Origin: Lymantria dispar
Taxonomy: Eukaryota > Arthropoda > Insecta > Lepidoptera > Erebidae
Reading direction: 5' to 3'
Length of the DNA: 64,000 nt
Assembly: GCA_032191425.1 (NCBI GenBank)
Contig: CM063446.1
Span: 9,734,001-9,798,000, forward strand
Shown here piece by piece: positions 1-10,079 of this stretch. The position numbers and the translations under genes are program-made. Under the pieces are notes generated by a model. The model did no database searches. It saw nothing but the letters and a program-made list of their open reading frames with translations, and was not told the origin of the DNA. Positions within the stretch are counted from its first letter, which is position 1; the number at the start of each line of letters is the position of its first letter.

Positions 1-330
1 CTTAGTTTTGAATGCCAGATTTTTACATAATGTTATACGTATTGGGTAAATTAATAATAAAAACATTGTTCGAGATGATTAGCAATGATAAATATAATTG
101 CTATATTATAATTTTAGAAATTACTTTAAAGGTTATCATAAATTTACTAAATATTTTTCTACAAAAGGGCCAGTGAATAATTGAACTGCGAAATAAGTAT
201 ACTTTTGTTATGTATTTAAGCTAAAAAGTATAAAATTACTTTTGGGATTTTATATAAGTATATGATATTTATAAATATCTACCCGCTACAGAGATTAGTT
301 ATTAAATTTTGACCCACATTAATAACGATG

Positions 331-425
331 GCTGTCTGTAATAACGATGACATATTGGACGTCTGACATCTTAGTCCGCCCGTGACTATGAACGCTGTAA
401 AGTGTTGGAAACATCGGGCAATCAT
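331..425 (+). repeat. Fragment of unequal-ended structured repeat
   Basis: This stretch matches the segments near 18298-18380 and 47296-47385, sharing the words taacgatgac, gacatcttagtccgcccgtga and gctgtaaagtgtt. Only one arm of the repeat is present. The family is described at 11475-11688. Confidence 0.6.
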
Positions 426-551
426 TATAAAACGGATAATTCTCGACAGAAAGTCTCTTTAGAAATCTTTACTTTTTTAAGGAAAAATTATAACGTAACT
501 AATTGGTCTACAGTGTTTGTTACCTCATGTAGACTAGAAATAACCTATTTT

Positions 552-880
552 CCATGTGGTGATGGAATAAGAATATTTATCACACATTACCTTGCCCGTG
601 GATGTAAAAGACAACTAGGGGCTAGAGCTAGGGCAACTATGCATAAAACACCTCTGCAAGTGTAGAAATCTCGAAATAAAACACTTTTTTTTGGGAAGGG
701 TCGGCCATAGTCAGTCACGCCTTCGTCATTGGGTCGACCACCAGTGCAGAGTTCCTTGTCTTCAATGGTCGGGCATAAAATCCTACGCCAATACGTTTGA
801 CAAACGTGGTAAATTTCCCTCGGATTGTGGAAGAGGCTCGAGCCCAGTAGTGGAACGTTATGAGCTGAGATGAAGATGAA
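552..880 (+). repeat. SINE-like repeat family 1, interrupted
   Basis: This is a copy of the commonest repeat in the window. Read 5' to 3', the family starts with a head like ccgtgtggtgacggagtaag, continues through ttgcccgtgg, gacgactaagggata, gcaagagaagg and gaccagcgtggtatagtagg, then ctcgagcccaacagtggga, and ends in a run of GAT triplets. This copy runs forward and is split by an R1-type 3' end near 687-779. It shows no open frame and no terminal inverted repeat, so I treat it as a SINE-like non-coding retroelement of about 230 bp. Confidence 0.75.
687..779 (-). mobile_element. R1-type LINE 3' end inside a SINE
   Basis: A run of eight T is followed by ggtcggccatagtc and then cattgggtcgaccaccagtg, which is the reverse complement of the R1-type 3' UTR and its conserved hairpin arm. 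The SINE reading breaks at the T run and resumes after it. The flanks ataaaac and ataaaat suggest a short target duplication. The copy is old and 5'-truncated. Confidence 0.55.
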
Positions 881-1107
881 ACATTTATAACAATAGCCAG
901 TTGATTACAATGCTGGATAAAAGATTATCGATTGGCAATATGGTCGAAAGAGTACGAGTACGACAAGAACTACGGTCAGAGAACAAGTACCATCTACGTA
1001 TGCGATGACGTCACATAACGTCACTTACGGGGTGTAAGTAAGATCATCCAATAACCTAGAAATCCATCTTCAGGGCCTCACACATAGTAGTGATTTCAAT
1101 TATATAT

Positions 1108-1660
1108 ATTTGGGTTCGAGTCGCCTCGATAATAGGAGGGATATTGACCTATGCAGCGCTGGTCAGATGATATATATTATACTAGCAATCCGCCCTCGCT
1201 TCGCTTCGGTTATAGGTTATAGGTTATAGTGCTTTTACCCGCGTAGTTCCCGTTCCCGTGGGAATACCGGGATAAAATATAGCCTAGTTTACGCCCTGAT
1301 ATTATAGCTTTTCATTGGTGAAAGAATTTTTGAAATCGGTCCAGCCGTTTTGAAGATTACCCGGAACAAACAGACAGACAGACAAAAATTTTTTAATTGC
1401 TATTTTAGGCATAGGAGTCGTGCAAATAACCGTGTGAGCATGAAAAAAGCCTATTATTTAGACATTACAAACAGACACTCCAATTTTGTTTATTGGTATA
1501 GATATAGATATATATATGGTTAAATTTCCTCTTTTTCTTTTTTTATAGACGTAATATGTATATTATATGCCTTAGCCGTCTTTTACGATATCCACGAGCA
1601 AGATAAGAAGCGGTAAATTGTATTTTTAATCCATCACCACATTTATAAAAACCAAATAAT
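1108..1660 (-). repeat. SINE-like family 1, interrupted by a Helitron
   Basis: The reverse-oriented 3' half (ctcgataataggaggg through gcgctggtcagatg) lies at about 1108-1170 and the 5' half (tcttttacgatatccacgagc through catcaccacat) at about 1550-1655. A Helitron-like element fills the middle. The copy is degenerate, without a clear GAT tail. Confidence 0.6.
1182..1502 (-). mobile_element. Helitron-like element, non-autonomous
   Basis: On the minus strand the element begins TCTATACC and ends CTAG, sits between A and T, and makes no target duplication, as expected for Helitrons. It shares the internal core (accgatttcaaaaattcttt, then a gaagcgaagcgaggg terminus) with the copies at 18790 and 22460. 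No coding capacity is present. A short triplication of ggttata lies near its end. Confidence 0.75.
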
Positions 1661-1994
1661 ATCAATCACAATTTTTCAAGGTAAAGTGCTGTGATATTTA
1701 AATAAGACATTACCCAGTTGCCATGGTCAGAAATGGTAGAGTACAGGTGTTATATAACAAATATTAAACTAAATTATATGTGTAATAATCTCACTGAACA
1801 TCTTATATTTATGATGTTCTCTATATTTCTAGTGAACGTAACTTTTCGATATTTAACCGCAAGGAAAGCAAATTATTTCCTAAACCAATATAATTCGTGT
1901 TGGTCCAGTAATCTAAGAGGTTGTTGGTTGGATGTTTTCCTCCAATATGCCGCAATGTCTAAAACCAAAGGTTTAACCTTTGTGTATTACCAGC

Positions 1995-2150
1995 TATAAC
2001 TTATGCTACTGAAACGTGATCTCTAAATATCGACTTCGTAACAAGGCTAAAAGTCACGCAGCGTGCTATGAGGGTTACGCTCGGTATTTCTCTAGGTAAT
2101 AAAATCTGGAATACAAAAATCCATATAAGATATAAGTGGCATAGCTAGGA
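1995..2150 (+). mobile_element. RTE-clade LINE remnant, ORF2 C-terminus
   Basis: Decayed sequence reads like the post-RT segment of the RTE family seen at 21379-21864: the TYGTETWSLN region is followed by a KLKVAQRAMER-like segment, with stop codons. It is an old fragment with no intact frame. Confidence 0.55.
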
Positions 2151-2179
2151 GAAATATTAATATAGGAGAAAAATGAATA

Positions 2180-2365
2180 TTATATTATATTCAACAAATT
2201 ATTACATTTAACAAATTTTTACATTTCACAAATTATTATATTTTACAAATTATTACATTTCATAAATTAATACACTTCACAAATTATTATATTTCTGAAA
2301 GTATTACATTTTAAAATTATTAAATTTCACAAATTGTTACATTCAATAAGTTAATATAATAAATA
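2180..2365. repeat. Degenerate AT-rich tandem array, about 18-22 bp unit
   Basis: About eight to nine imperfect copies of a unit like ttacatttcacaaattatta follow one another. The array lies downstream (minus strand) of the LINE pseudogene at 2465-3637, so it may be that element's repetitive 3' tail rather than an independent satellite. Confidence 0.7.
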
Positions 2366-2464
2366 ACCTTTAAAAGTAAATTTAATATAATATTACATTT
2401 TAATATATTACATACTAAATTACATCAAATAGCTTAATTATAACTAACTAAATTATTTAGTATA

Positions 2465-3637
2465 TAGTATTCAGTGGGTTAAGGCCTCCTCCATTTGTCT
2501 TCACGTCTGTCTGTCTTTTGCTTTAGTTATCCAGTTTATACCAGTTTTTCTTAAAATGTCATTTATCCATTTTTCTCTTGGTTTACCCCTTTTCTTTCTG
2601 TTTGTTGGTCCTTGCCAGGTGGTTACTCTTTGTGTCCATTTCTCTTTATCCATACGTGCAATATGACCTGCCCACCTCCATTTTAACTTTTGAGAATGTT
2701 CCAAAGCGTCTATCACCCCAGTTATCTTCTTAATATCTATATTTCTTTTTCTGACTTTTCTTTTTATATTTAGTACCTATACTCCTTTCCATCGCTCTTT
2801 GACTTACTTGCATTTTGTTTTTAATGTTATTATTATAAATCCATGTCTGGCAGCCATATGTAAGGCAGGGCAGTAAACATGAATCCATAACTTTTTTCTT
2901 AAGTTTTATTGGTAGATTAGATTTTAAGGTTTCTTTGATTGCCCAGAATTTGTTCCAGGTCAAGTTGATTCGTCTTTTTATCTCGTCTTCGTGTCTTGTC
3001 GCAGAGAAAGATATATGCTGTCCCAAGTAAACATAACTGTCAACGTATTCTAGTGTCCTTTTGTTAACTGTAATAGGTATATTAAGGTGGTTTGTCATGA
3101 CTTTAGTCTTGATGACATTTAGTTCTAGGCCAACTGTATTGCTTACCTCATTTAATTCATTAACCATTATATAAGCGGTGCTAATATCACTTTGCACAAT
3201 TTTATGGCTTCATTTGGGATTCCATCTGGCCCATTACTTTTGTCGGATTTCAGAGATTCTATTTTCTTTATTATTTCTTGTGTAGAAAATCTAGCTAAGG
3301 TGGTAAAGTCCTGGTTAAGTGTTACAGGCATGGCAGTTTTGTCCTTTGCTGTGTTTAGGTTTTTAAAGAAAGTTGTTGCATTTTCTATTATTCCTGATCT
3401 CGGTAATATTTTCTTGCCACTAGTATCATCATTTATGTAAGATATCCACCGTTTGCTGGTATTAAGATTTTTAAGACCTCTCTTTAAACTACCTGATGAT
3501 TCAAGATGTGCTTCAATAACTTTTATTCTACGCTCTGTGCGTTCTCGTCTCAATAATTTGTAAATGTGTTTGTATAGATAGCTACGTTCTTTTTTTTCTG
3601 ATTTTGTTATGAATTTCTTGTTAATCAATTTAATCAA
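2465..3637 (-). pseudogene. RTE-clade LINE ORF2 remnant lacking RT palm
   Basis: Three adjoining minus-strand frames together resemble an RTE-clade endonuclease/reverse transcriptase. Frame 3167-3637 covers the linker and the start of RT (SDKSNGPDGIPNEAIKL). Frame 2730-3197 covers the region after the catalytic core (VGLELNVIKTKVM, YVYLGQHISF, LPCLTYGCQTW). Frame 2501-2716 covers the end (LKWRWAGHIARM). Two frame changes separate them. The fusion near 3170-3197 removes the whole fingers/palm region, including the expected F/YADD motif, so no active enzyme could be made. The endonuclease domain is also absent through 5' truncation. Initiator residues of these frames are not real starts. It differs from the RTE family at 21379. 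Confidence 0.85.
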
Positions 3638-3802
3638 TTTATTAATCCGTTAAATATACTCCGTTGAAATCCATGAAAACAAAAGAATCAAGAGAAAATG
3701 ATTGTCTTTTGTTTTTATTAGCGGGAAAAATGTTTATAAAAGTAAAACAGCAATAAAAAATGAAGGAACGTTGGAATTCGAAAAACATATAGCCATAAAT
3801 GT

Positions 3803-3843
3803 ATTCGATGCAAAATTTATCTAGGATAAATTTTGCATCGAAT
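3803..3843. repeat. Perfect 19-bp hairpin
   Basis: Arms 3803-3821 and 3825-3843 are exact reverse complements around a 3-base loop. No gene or recognised repeat is adjacent, and its origin is unknown. Confidence 0.8.
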
Positions 3844-3933
3844 GGTTGTAATTTCAAGTCAAACCACTGATGGTTTAGGCGTGATTGAGCCTCAAACAAA
3901 AACCATTTTCATTATATATATAGATTATTATTA

Positions 3934-4146
3934 CTAGCAGCGCCCTGCGGTTTTAACCGCATAGTTCCCCTTCCCGTAAGAATATCGAGATAAATTATAA
4001 CCTATGTGTTATTCTGATATGTAAGCTTTATTATCGTGAAGTTCCATCAAAATCCATTCAGTAGTTTTTGCGTGAAAGAGCAACAAACATCCTCACATAC
4101 TCGCATACTCACAAACTTTCGCGTTTATAATATTATATTAGTAGGA
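3934..4146 (-). mobile_element. Helitron-like element, degenerate
   Basis: On the minus strand it begins TCCTACTAATATAATATTA, ends CTAG, and is flanked by A and T. The core (gaatggattttgatgg, then a ttcccgtaagaata region) matches the short Helitron-like family at 13075 and 22895. It carries no coding sequence. Confidence 0.65.
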
Positions 4147-4324
4147 TTGTACTCGCTCGCCGAGCTATATCAGAAAAGTTGCAGTCGTAATCCTTTTCCA
4201 CTTTGTGGGTCTTTAAGCTTGAAGGAGGTGTATACTTGATAGTAAGTGCTTGCTAGTTTGTCAACATAAGCATTAAAAAATTATACAATAGAAAAATTAT
4301 ATATAATAGTAGAATTCATATCAT

Positions 4325-4510
4325 TGTATTTAAGTAAGTTCATCTACCAACCCTTCAACTAAATGACATCCACTTGGTCTTGGTTTGACATAGGCCTCTT
4401 TAAAAGAGATAATACCATAACTACTACGTTGGGTAGGTGATTAGCGATCGCAGTTAGTAAATTGACCACGACAGTACTTCCCCCCATTCTTATGGTGATC
4501 CCTCAATACT
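4325..4510 (-). repeat. SINE-like repeat family 2, body only
   Basis: The stretch contains gacataggcctct, gggtaggtgattagcgatcgc and tggtgatccctcaa, matching the bodies of the copies at 13512-13715 and 35385-35577. The shared head is not recognisable here. Confidence 0.5.
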
Positions 4511-4688
4511 AGACTAGTGTTTATAACTACTTACTTTATTACTTTACTACTACTGTGAGCAAATATTTATAGGTGGTAAGATTTTGAACCGTATTGATAT
4601 TCTTAACAGCATCTGGCTTTCTGAAACTCTCATTATCAGGGATGTACTGGCATAGTGGGATATTCTATATGAAGTAAATCACGTTATC

Positions 4689-5325
4689 CGTGTGGTGACA
4701 GAGTAAGAATACAATTCACCACTCCCTATCTTTTTTTATTTTTTTTTTATTTTTTTATGGGTGGGCTATGGTAAGCGCAGGCGCGGTCCAGTCCATCCGG
4801 GACGATGAAAGGACGGCGCGCGGGGACGTCACCTCACTGTTGGGTCGACCACCGGAGCAGATGTGACTTGTCGTCAGTGATCGGCCTGACGGAATACCCT
4901 TTCGGGTAACCTCACCTATCGACGTCCTGGGACGTCGGTCGCCGTCGCGCGGTCAGCCTCTCCACGTGTGACGGACAATTCCCCGGTCCGATCACCCGCG
5001 GCCTCGGCTAGGGTGGCATTAGGCGTAGATACTCGCGCCTGCGCCGTCCGAGTCACCGGCGGTGGAACGTGTCGCCGAATAGGAGCTCTACTTGCACACG
5101 ATCCGCCGCCTCCTTCCGTGAACCACTCCCTATCTTGCCTGTGGATGTCGTAAAAGACGACTAAGGGATATAATATGCACATAAGATCTGTGCAAGAGAA
5201 GGAAAACTCGAAATGAAACTCTGTACCAACATGTCTGACCAGAATGGTATAGTAGGTAAAATTCCCTCTCATTGTGGGCGAGACCCGCACCGAAGAGTGG
5301 GACGTATGTAGGTTGCGATGATGAT
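4689..5325 (+). repeat. SINE-like family 1 host of an R1 insertion
   Basis: A full forward copy starts at ccgtgtggtgacagagtaag and ends in gatgatgatg near 5325. It is split at 4733-5121 by an R1-type 3' end. The sequence accactccctatctt stands on both sides (4718-4732 and 5122-5136), and removing the insert plus one copy restores a continuous repeat. Confidence 0.85.
4733..5121 (-). mobile_element. R1-clade LINE copy, 5'-truncated (B family)
   Basis: In minus orientation this holds the last codons of ORF2 and the 3' UTR of the family represented by copy B at 29022-34891, ending in an interrupted A tract (T-rich at 4731-4757). Exact 15-bp target duplications flank it (the last two T of the left one overlap the poly-T). 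The short frames reading across it are decayed remnants. Confidence 0.9.
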
Positions 5326-5762
5326 GAAATCAAGTTACTATACTCTTAGAACTTTTTATTCTCAGAGTTATACTCCCTTAATACGTATATCGTAGCGCAT
5401 TACGTGTACATAGTAATTATTCAAGCAAAGATATTATTTGGATATGTGCTATTGAAAAAGTATTTTTGTTATTGCATTTTATAATCTAATTTATCATTCA
5501 TCGCGTATCTTAATGCATGTGCTTTATGTTGATTTATTAGATACTTAGAATATTAAAGTTGTTCACCCACGCATAGGATAATTAAAAGTTTATTGACCTG
5601 TTTTCTTACATCTGGTGGTTCAATGACTAGACGTTAAGTACTCAATACTTAGACTTATACGATGTTTGCTACTTTTTGACAAACAACTTATAATAACTTG
5701 TTTTATAGTTTTTCACTTTTATCGTCAAAATAAAAATATGCGATTCATTTAAATTGTACAAC

Positions 5763-6820
5763 TAGACGTGGGTCGTTACGTTATTTTTAAGAAACGTAAC
5801 GAAACTAGTTTCTTGGTCGACGTCACGTGTTTTAAAACTAGTGATTTTTGTAACTAGTTATTTGTATACAGCCACTGTGATTGTTTGCATATTGTATGAT
5901 TCTTGGTCGACGTCACGTGTTTCGAAAATAGTGATTTTTGTAACGACTTATTTGTATACAGCTACTGTGATTGTTTGCATATTGTATGAATAGCTCCACT
6001 AACTACATACAGTTACACGCCAAACGAACATAAATTTGTAGCTATACAGTTAAATCAATAAATTAACTTCCTTTATACTTTTTTCAGGCTGAGGACTGAC
6101 TGCATTATATGTATTTACGATTGATTAGTAGTTATTATGTAACTATTATTTTTATTAAATTTGTATTAATGCAGACGTATTTAAAAGTAAATTGATTGCA
6201 TATTCAATTATTATATTTACAGTTTATTTACACTTTTGATATATTTACAGTTTTTTTCACTGTTATATGCACTGTATAATGTATGATGATTTTATTAGTA
6301 AAACAACAAACTAAAACAATAAATAAATTAAATTCTTTACTTTAAATTCAAATTTCACAGTAACACTCGCTTCGTTACCCGCAATTGCAAGCCGTTGAAA
6401 TTACTTATAAACAACAAAAATCACTCTATTTTATTATCTATAAATGCAATTTTACGTATGAAAATTAAACGTATAAAATGTATTATTACGCTGTTTCGTC
6501 TTTGTTGCATACCACGGCTGGAGAGTGTTCGGTATTTGGTCTCGGATTACTTCGAATAATTTCGTGTCATTCGATTAGCCATCTCGCTCGCTCGCTCGGC
6601 CGCTATGCGATAGAAATGTACTTAGCGTAGTCATCTTTGTGCGATTGGCTCTTTCTCGCTCGCTCGAATATCATACTTTTATCTCATATCTGTGAGTCGT
6701 GTTAAGTATAACGCATTTACAAAAATCACCTCTTTTCTTGTTGACTCGTAACTAGTGATTCAGTTACATGTCGCGTAATTAGTTATTGTAACTAATGACG
6801 TGAAATAACGCTCATGTCTA
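5763..6820. mobile_element. hAT-like non-autonomous element, about 1.06 kb
   Basis: The ends are imperfect inverted repeats: tagacgtgggtcgttacg on the left, and tagacatgagcgttatttc read inward from the right. Flanking 8-mers tgtacaac (5755-5762) and ggtacaac (6821-6828) match at 7 of 8, the hAT duplication length. The interior lacks long frames and contains a 90-bp tandem duplication and repeated gctcgctcgctcgg words. Confidence 0.6.
5810..5989. repeat. 90-bp direct tandem duplication
   Basis: Copies 5810-5899 and 5900-5989 both run from ttcttggtcgacgtcacgtg to ttgcatattgtatga with a handful of substitutions. They lie inside the hAT-like element. Confidence 0.9.
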
Positions 6821-6904
6821 GGTACAACATCTTAAGATACACGAAACCTCATCATTAGCGTCAGAGCTCATATAAATGGACAAATTAATTGGAAATTGAC
6901 ATAC

Positions 6905-7068
6905 CACGTTTGTCAGGCGGGTAGGTCTATACAAAACCCTGTGGTTTTATTTCGTCTTTTCCTTCTGTTTCATAGTTGTTATATGCACAAAATATCCCTA
7001 GTCATCTTTGACGATACCCACAGGCAAGATAGGGGGTAGTGAATTGTATTCTTTCTCCGTCACCACAC
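6905..7068 (-). repeat. SINE-like family 1, 3'-deleted
   Basis: The reverse-oriented head and middle are recognisable (cataccacgtttgtcag, atccctagtcatctttgac, then tctccgtcaccacac). The tail end with the GAT run is missing. Confidence 0.65.
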
Positions 7069-7148
7069 AGAAACACGTCACGAAATCTACAGCATCACAA
7101 ATTTGCACTTATTTTATGGAAAACCAGTAGTAATCAAAATAGTGCATA

Positions 7149-7590
7149 TTGGGGCTGTTGATGTTTTTTAAAATATCGTATTTTCGATATATCGGTTTTT
7201 ATAAATATATCAATATGGGAGCTCGATATATCGAAAAAATAACCACATTTTGATATATCGATATTTTTCCCCCATAACCACTTTTTAACTTCGTTTATTG
7301 CGGGGTTCCCGCGATGAGCTTTTTTTAAGCCACATTATAAAAGATTACATATAATCAATTTCATGGCAGTATTTTTAAAGTTGATTAAGTTTACGGTGAT
7401 TCTGTACAATAAATAATTTGCAAGAGAAGACACAATAAATAATTTACAACAACAAATGTATTATTATAAAATAAATATCGACCCTCGATATTTACTTTTT
7501 AGTGTCGAACTATCAACATATCGTCCAAAAAATATTAGTAATAAGTATCGACATTTTTAAATATAATATCGCTATTTTATCAATAGTCCT
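7149..7590. mobile_element. hAT-like MITE rich in ATCGATAT words
   Basis: Exact 8-bp duplications agtgcata (7141-7148 and 7591-7598) flank 442 bp. The ends are roughly inverted: ggggctgttgat on the left and aggactattgat read from the right. The interior consists of self-complementary atatcgatat-type words and has no coding frame. Confidence 0.65.
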
Positions 7591-7892
7591 AGTGCATAAT
7601 CCTAACGCGACAGTAATTTAGTTAAATAATTGAAGATCTATTCAATTATTTATACACTTTCAGTTTATTTGTAAGTAATAACCAGTGTTATCTGATCTTA
7701 TTTGATCTATTCATGGCTACCGATCTGCAAAATCTGAAAAGTAATCCCACCACACACTCCCACCATTCCAGTAAGCCAGGATCCACTATGGCCGTTCCAT
7801 TTAGATGTAAAAATATTGTCACTTTATTTATAATTACCGTAATATTTTGTTAAACAATGAGAAATCACAAAACTCGAAAGGGACTATATATT

Positions 7893-7925
7893 TATGTGAG
7901 ATGTGTTTTGCACACATCTCACATA
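7893..7925. repeat. 13-bp inverted repeat
   Basis: The arms tatgtgagatgtg and cacatctcacata are separated by seven bases. No associated gene is visible, and it lies just outside the mariner-like element. Confidence 0.7.
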
Positions 7926-7996
7926 TAGCAAAAAAGATTTTGAAAGGAAAGAGTTGGTATAAAATTAAATTAGTATCTAAAAGTGCATGGCTATTA

Positions 7997-9235
7997 TAGT
8001 CTAACTTTTTATTAGCTGCAGTAAAATGACGTTTTGTGGGTTGCCGGTTTTTGAAGAAAAATAAATAGGGATGTAGCTAAATGAGTGAATCATAAATGAA
8101 TAATCAGTTTGGTTTTTTTTTTGAGATTTAATATTAAGTTGTAATGTATTTTTTTAACCTATTATTATTACTATACTAGAGGATTGATCTTTTTTAGTGG
8201 AAGTATAGGGAGGTACATTCAAAATGAAACAAAAACGTCATAATAATGTTATTTAATTAATCTTTTTCGAAATCACTGTCGCTGTCGCTTTCGGTCACAC
8301 TAATAACAAATCTATCTGTCACTTCATCTATAATATGATCGAGGTGGCACATTTTATCTTCCTCTTTAATAGTGTGAGACACATAGTCACTCCACTTAGC
8401 CGGTGTCACTTTCTTGATTCCTTCTTGGAATAAAGTTTTCACTTCTTGCTTCTTCTTCTTGTTTTTTCTTCTTGCGGTTTTGGTGATTCGCTGTCGTTCT
8501 CCTTGTGCTCCTTTAAAACGGAATAAACTGTGCGGACGGATATTTCCAAGACTTCAGCCACCTTGTTAACGCATTCACTTGTTTTTGGAACTTCAATATT
8601 TGATTCTGAAGATTTCACTTCAAACACATATTTGTAAACGTTTTGGACCCAAAGTTTTTCAGTTGCACTTAGAGCTACACGTGGCCTTTTTTTCTTAGGA
8701 GATAAAAATGTGTCTCCATCTTGCGATGTGCTCGGCAGAGCATCCATGTCTTCAATGTATCAAACAAAAAAAAACTAACACGATTAACGAAAACAGGTAA
8801 TGAAAAATAAACACAACGTAACATAAGTTTAACAATAATGATAACAAAAACAACGCGCAGTGGGCAAATCAAAGTTATTCATGCACTCAAAACAGAAGTA
8901 TAAAGCCGAATGAGCGAATGACAACCGAAACAAAATGGCGGTCAAGCGTCATCGTAGCACCGTAACCAAAAACCAGTACTACCAACTTGAGAGAGCGTTT
9001 TCTTGAGTGTTACCTTGTATATGTCTAAAAGGATCAACGTTTATACAGCCTTTTATTTACATTAATATTAAATAGAATTTAGTATGATCATTATGAGTCA
9101 GCTATGGAACGATTAGATATTCTGTAAACTTTTGTGAACTGAATCACATCCCTATTGAGATTAGGCTGTCAACATTATTTTACGGAATGACATTTAGAAA
9201 CGTCATTTTACTGCAGCTAATAAAAAGTTAGACTT
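7997..9235 (-). mobile_element. Mariner-like (IS630/Tc1) deletion derivative
   Basis: Terminal inverted repeats of 38 bp (7997-8034 and 9198-9235) match at all but the outermost base. Their inner part contains attagctgcagtaaaatgac. TA dinucleotides flank both ends (7995-7996 and 9236-9237), the target duplication of this superfamily. Inside, on the minus strand, lie only the N-terminal DNA-binding part and the C-terminal tail of a transposase. It therefore could move only with an enzyme supplied by a complete relative. Confidence 0.88.
8257..8747 (-). pseudogene. Transposase N- and C-terminal remnants fused
   Basis: The frame from an ATG at 8747 (102 codons, ending at 8439) has a basic N-terminus with PKKKRPR, a possible nuclear localisation signal, and a helix-turn-helix-like segment KVAEVLEISVRTVYSVLKEH. 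A second frame, ending at 8257, carries the family tail: a KVTPAKWSDYVSHT segment followed by an acidic Asp/Ser run. They join out of frame at about 8440. The middle of the protein, which holds the DDE/D catalytic domain in IS630/Tc1/mariner transposases, is gone. Assignment to the superfamily rests on the terminal repeats, the TA sites and the general look of the tail; the exact subfamily is not certain. Confidence 0.75.
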
Positions 9236-9411
9236 TAATACATGGCGGGCGTATTATTGATTCTTTTATATGTAAGCTGAACAGAACAGTGATGAATTGT
9301 ATGAAGTACATGTGGATGGAACTGGGGTATAAATATAGCGACCAAGATTAGAAAAAGTAGGCTTATGTGATATCCTTGATCTATATGTTTGATAAGTAAA
9401 ATAAATCATTA

Positions 9412-9645
9412 TCCGATTTTAGCCGACATACTCGTAAGTCTCACTGTTAGACTCGGGAGCCTTCTCCACAATGGAAGACAAGTTGAACTACTATACCGCG
9501 CTGGTCAGACGTGCCGACATAGGATTTTATGTCGAGTTTTCCTTTACTTGCACATACATTATCTGCGTGTCATATCCCATAGTTATCTATTACGATACTA
9601 ACGGGCATAAGAAGGGGTAACTATATTTTTACTCCGTCACCAGAC
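9412..9645 (-). repeat. SINE-like family 1 copy
   Basis: A near-complete reverse copy runs from agccgacatactcgtaagtc to ctccgtcaccagac. The GAT tail is eroded. Confidence 0.75.
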
Positions 9646-9731
9646 ACAGATAACGGAGTAAAATATATAGGTCGGAGAAAATATTCATCCTTTCAATCTT
9701 CGCCACCTTTGAATTAGGGATGTGACTTGGA

Positions 9732-9850
9732 GGGGTTTTTTTTTTTTGTTTTTTGTGTGACTTAGTTGTTAGCCTCAGATGGCTGTGACAACTTTACCCG
9801 GACTGGTGGGTGAGCGCTGAGGGCTCTCAACCCGATTTCAACTGGTCTAT
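9732..9850 (-). mobile_element. Poly-A retroelement 3' end, second LINE type
   Basis: A T run is followed by sequence matching, in reverse complement, the plus-strand copy at 17945-18062 (shared words gagcgctgagggctctcaac and gtgggtgagcgctga). The T run marks the 3' poly-A of a minus-strand retroelement whose coding part is absent. Confidence 0.6.
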
Positions 9851-9852
9851 GT

Positions 9853-10078
9853 GTCTCAGCTTATATACGTCCCCTATCTGAGCTCGAGCCTCCTCCAAAA
9901 TAAGAGGGTAATGACTTTACTATACCATGTTGGTCAGAAACCATAGGGTTTTGTTTTGAGTTTACTTCTCTTGCTTAGATTTTATATGCGCATTATATCT
10001 CTCAGTCGTCTTTTACAACATCCACGGGCAAGATAAGGAGTGGTGAATTGTATTTTTATTCCGTCACCACACGGACGG
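9853..10078 (-). repeat. SINE-like family 1 copy
   Basis: A reverse copy runs from tcagcttatatacgtccc to ttccgtcaccacacgg, abutting the retroelement end just upstream. Confidence 0.8.
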
Positions 10079-10079
10079 A

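Noticed and set aside
555..876. RNA polymerase III B box in the SINE-like repeat (ggctcgagccc)
   Set aside because: It resembles a B box but lies near the 3' end and has no properly spaced A box, so I do not call a tRNA-type promoter.
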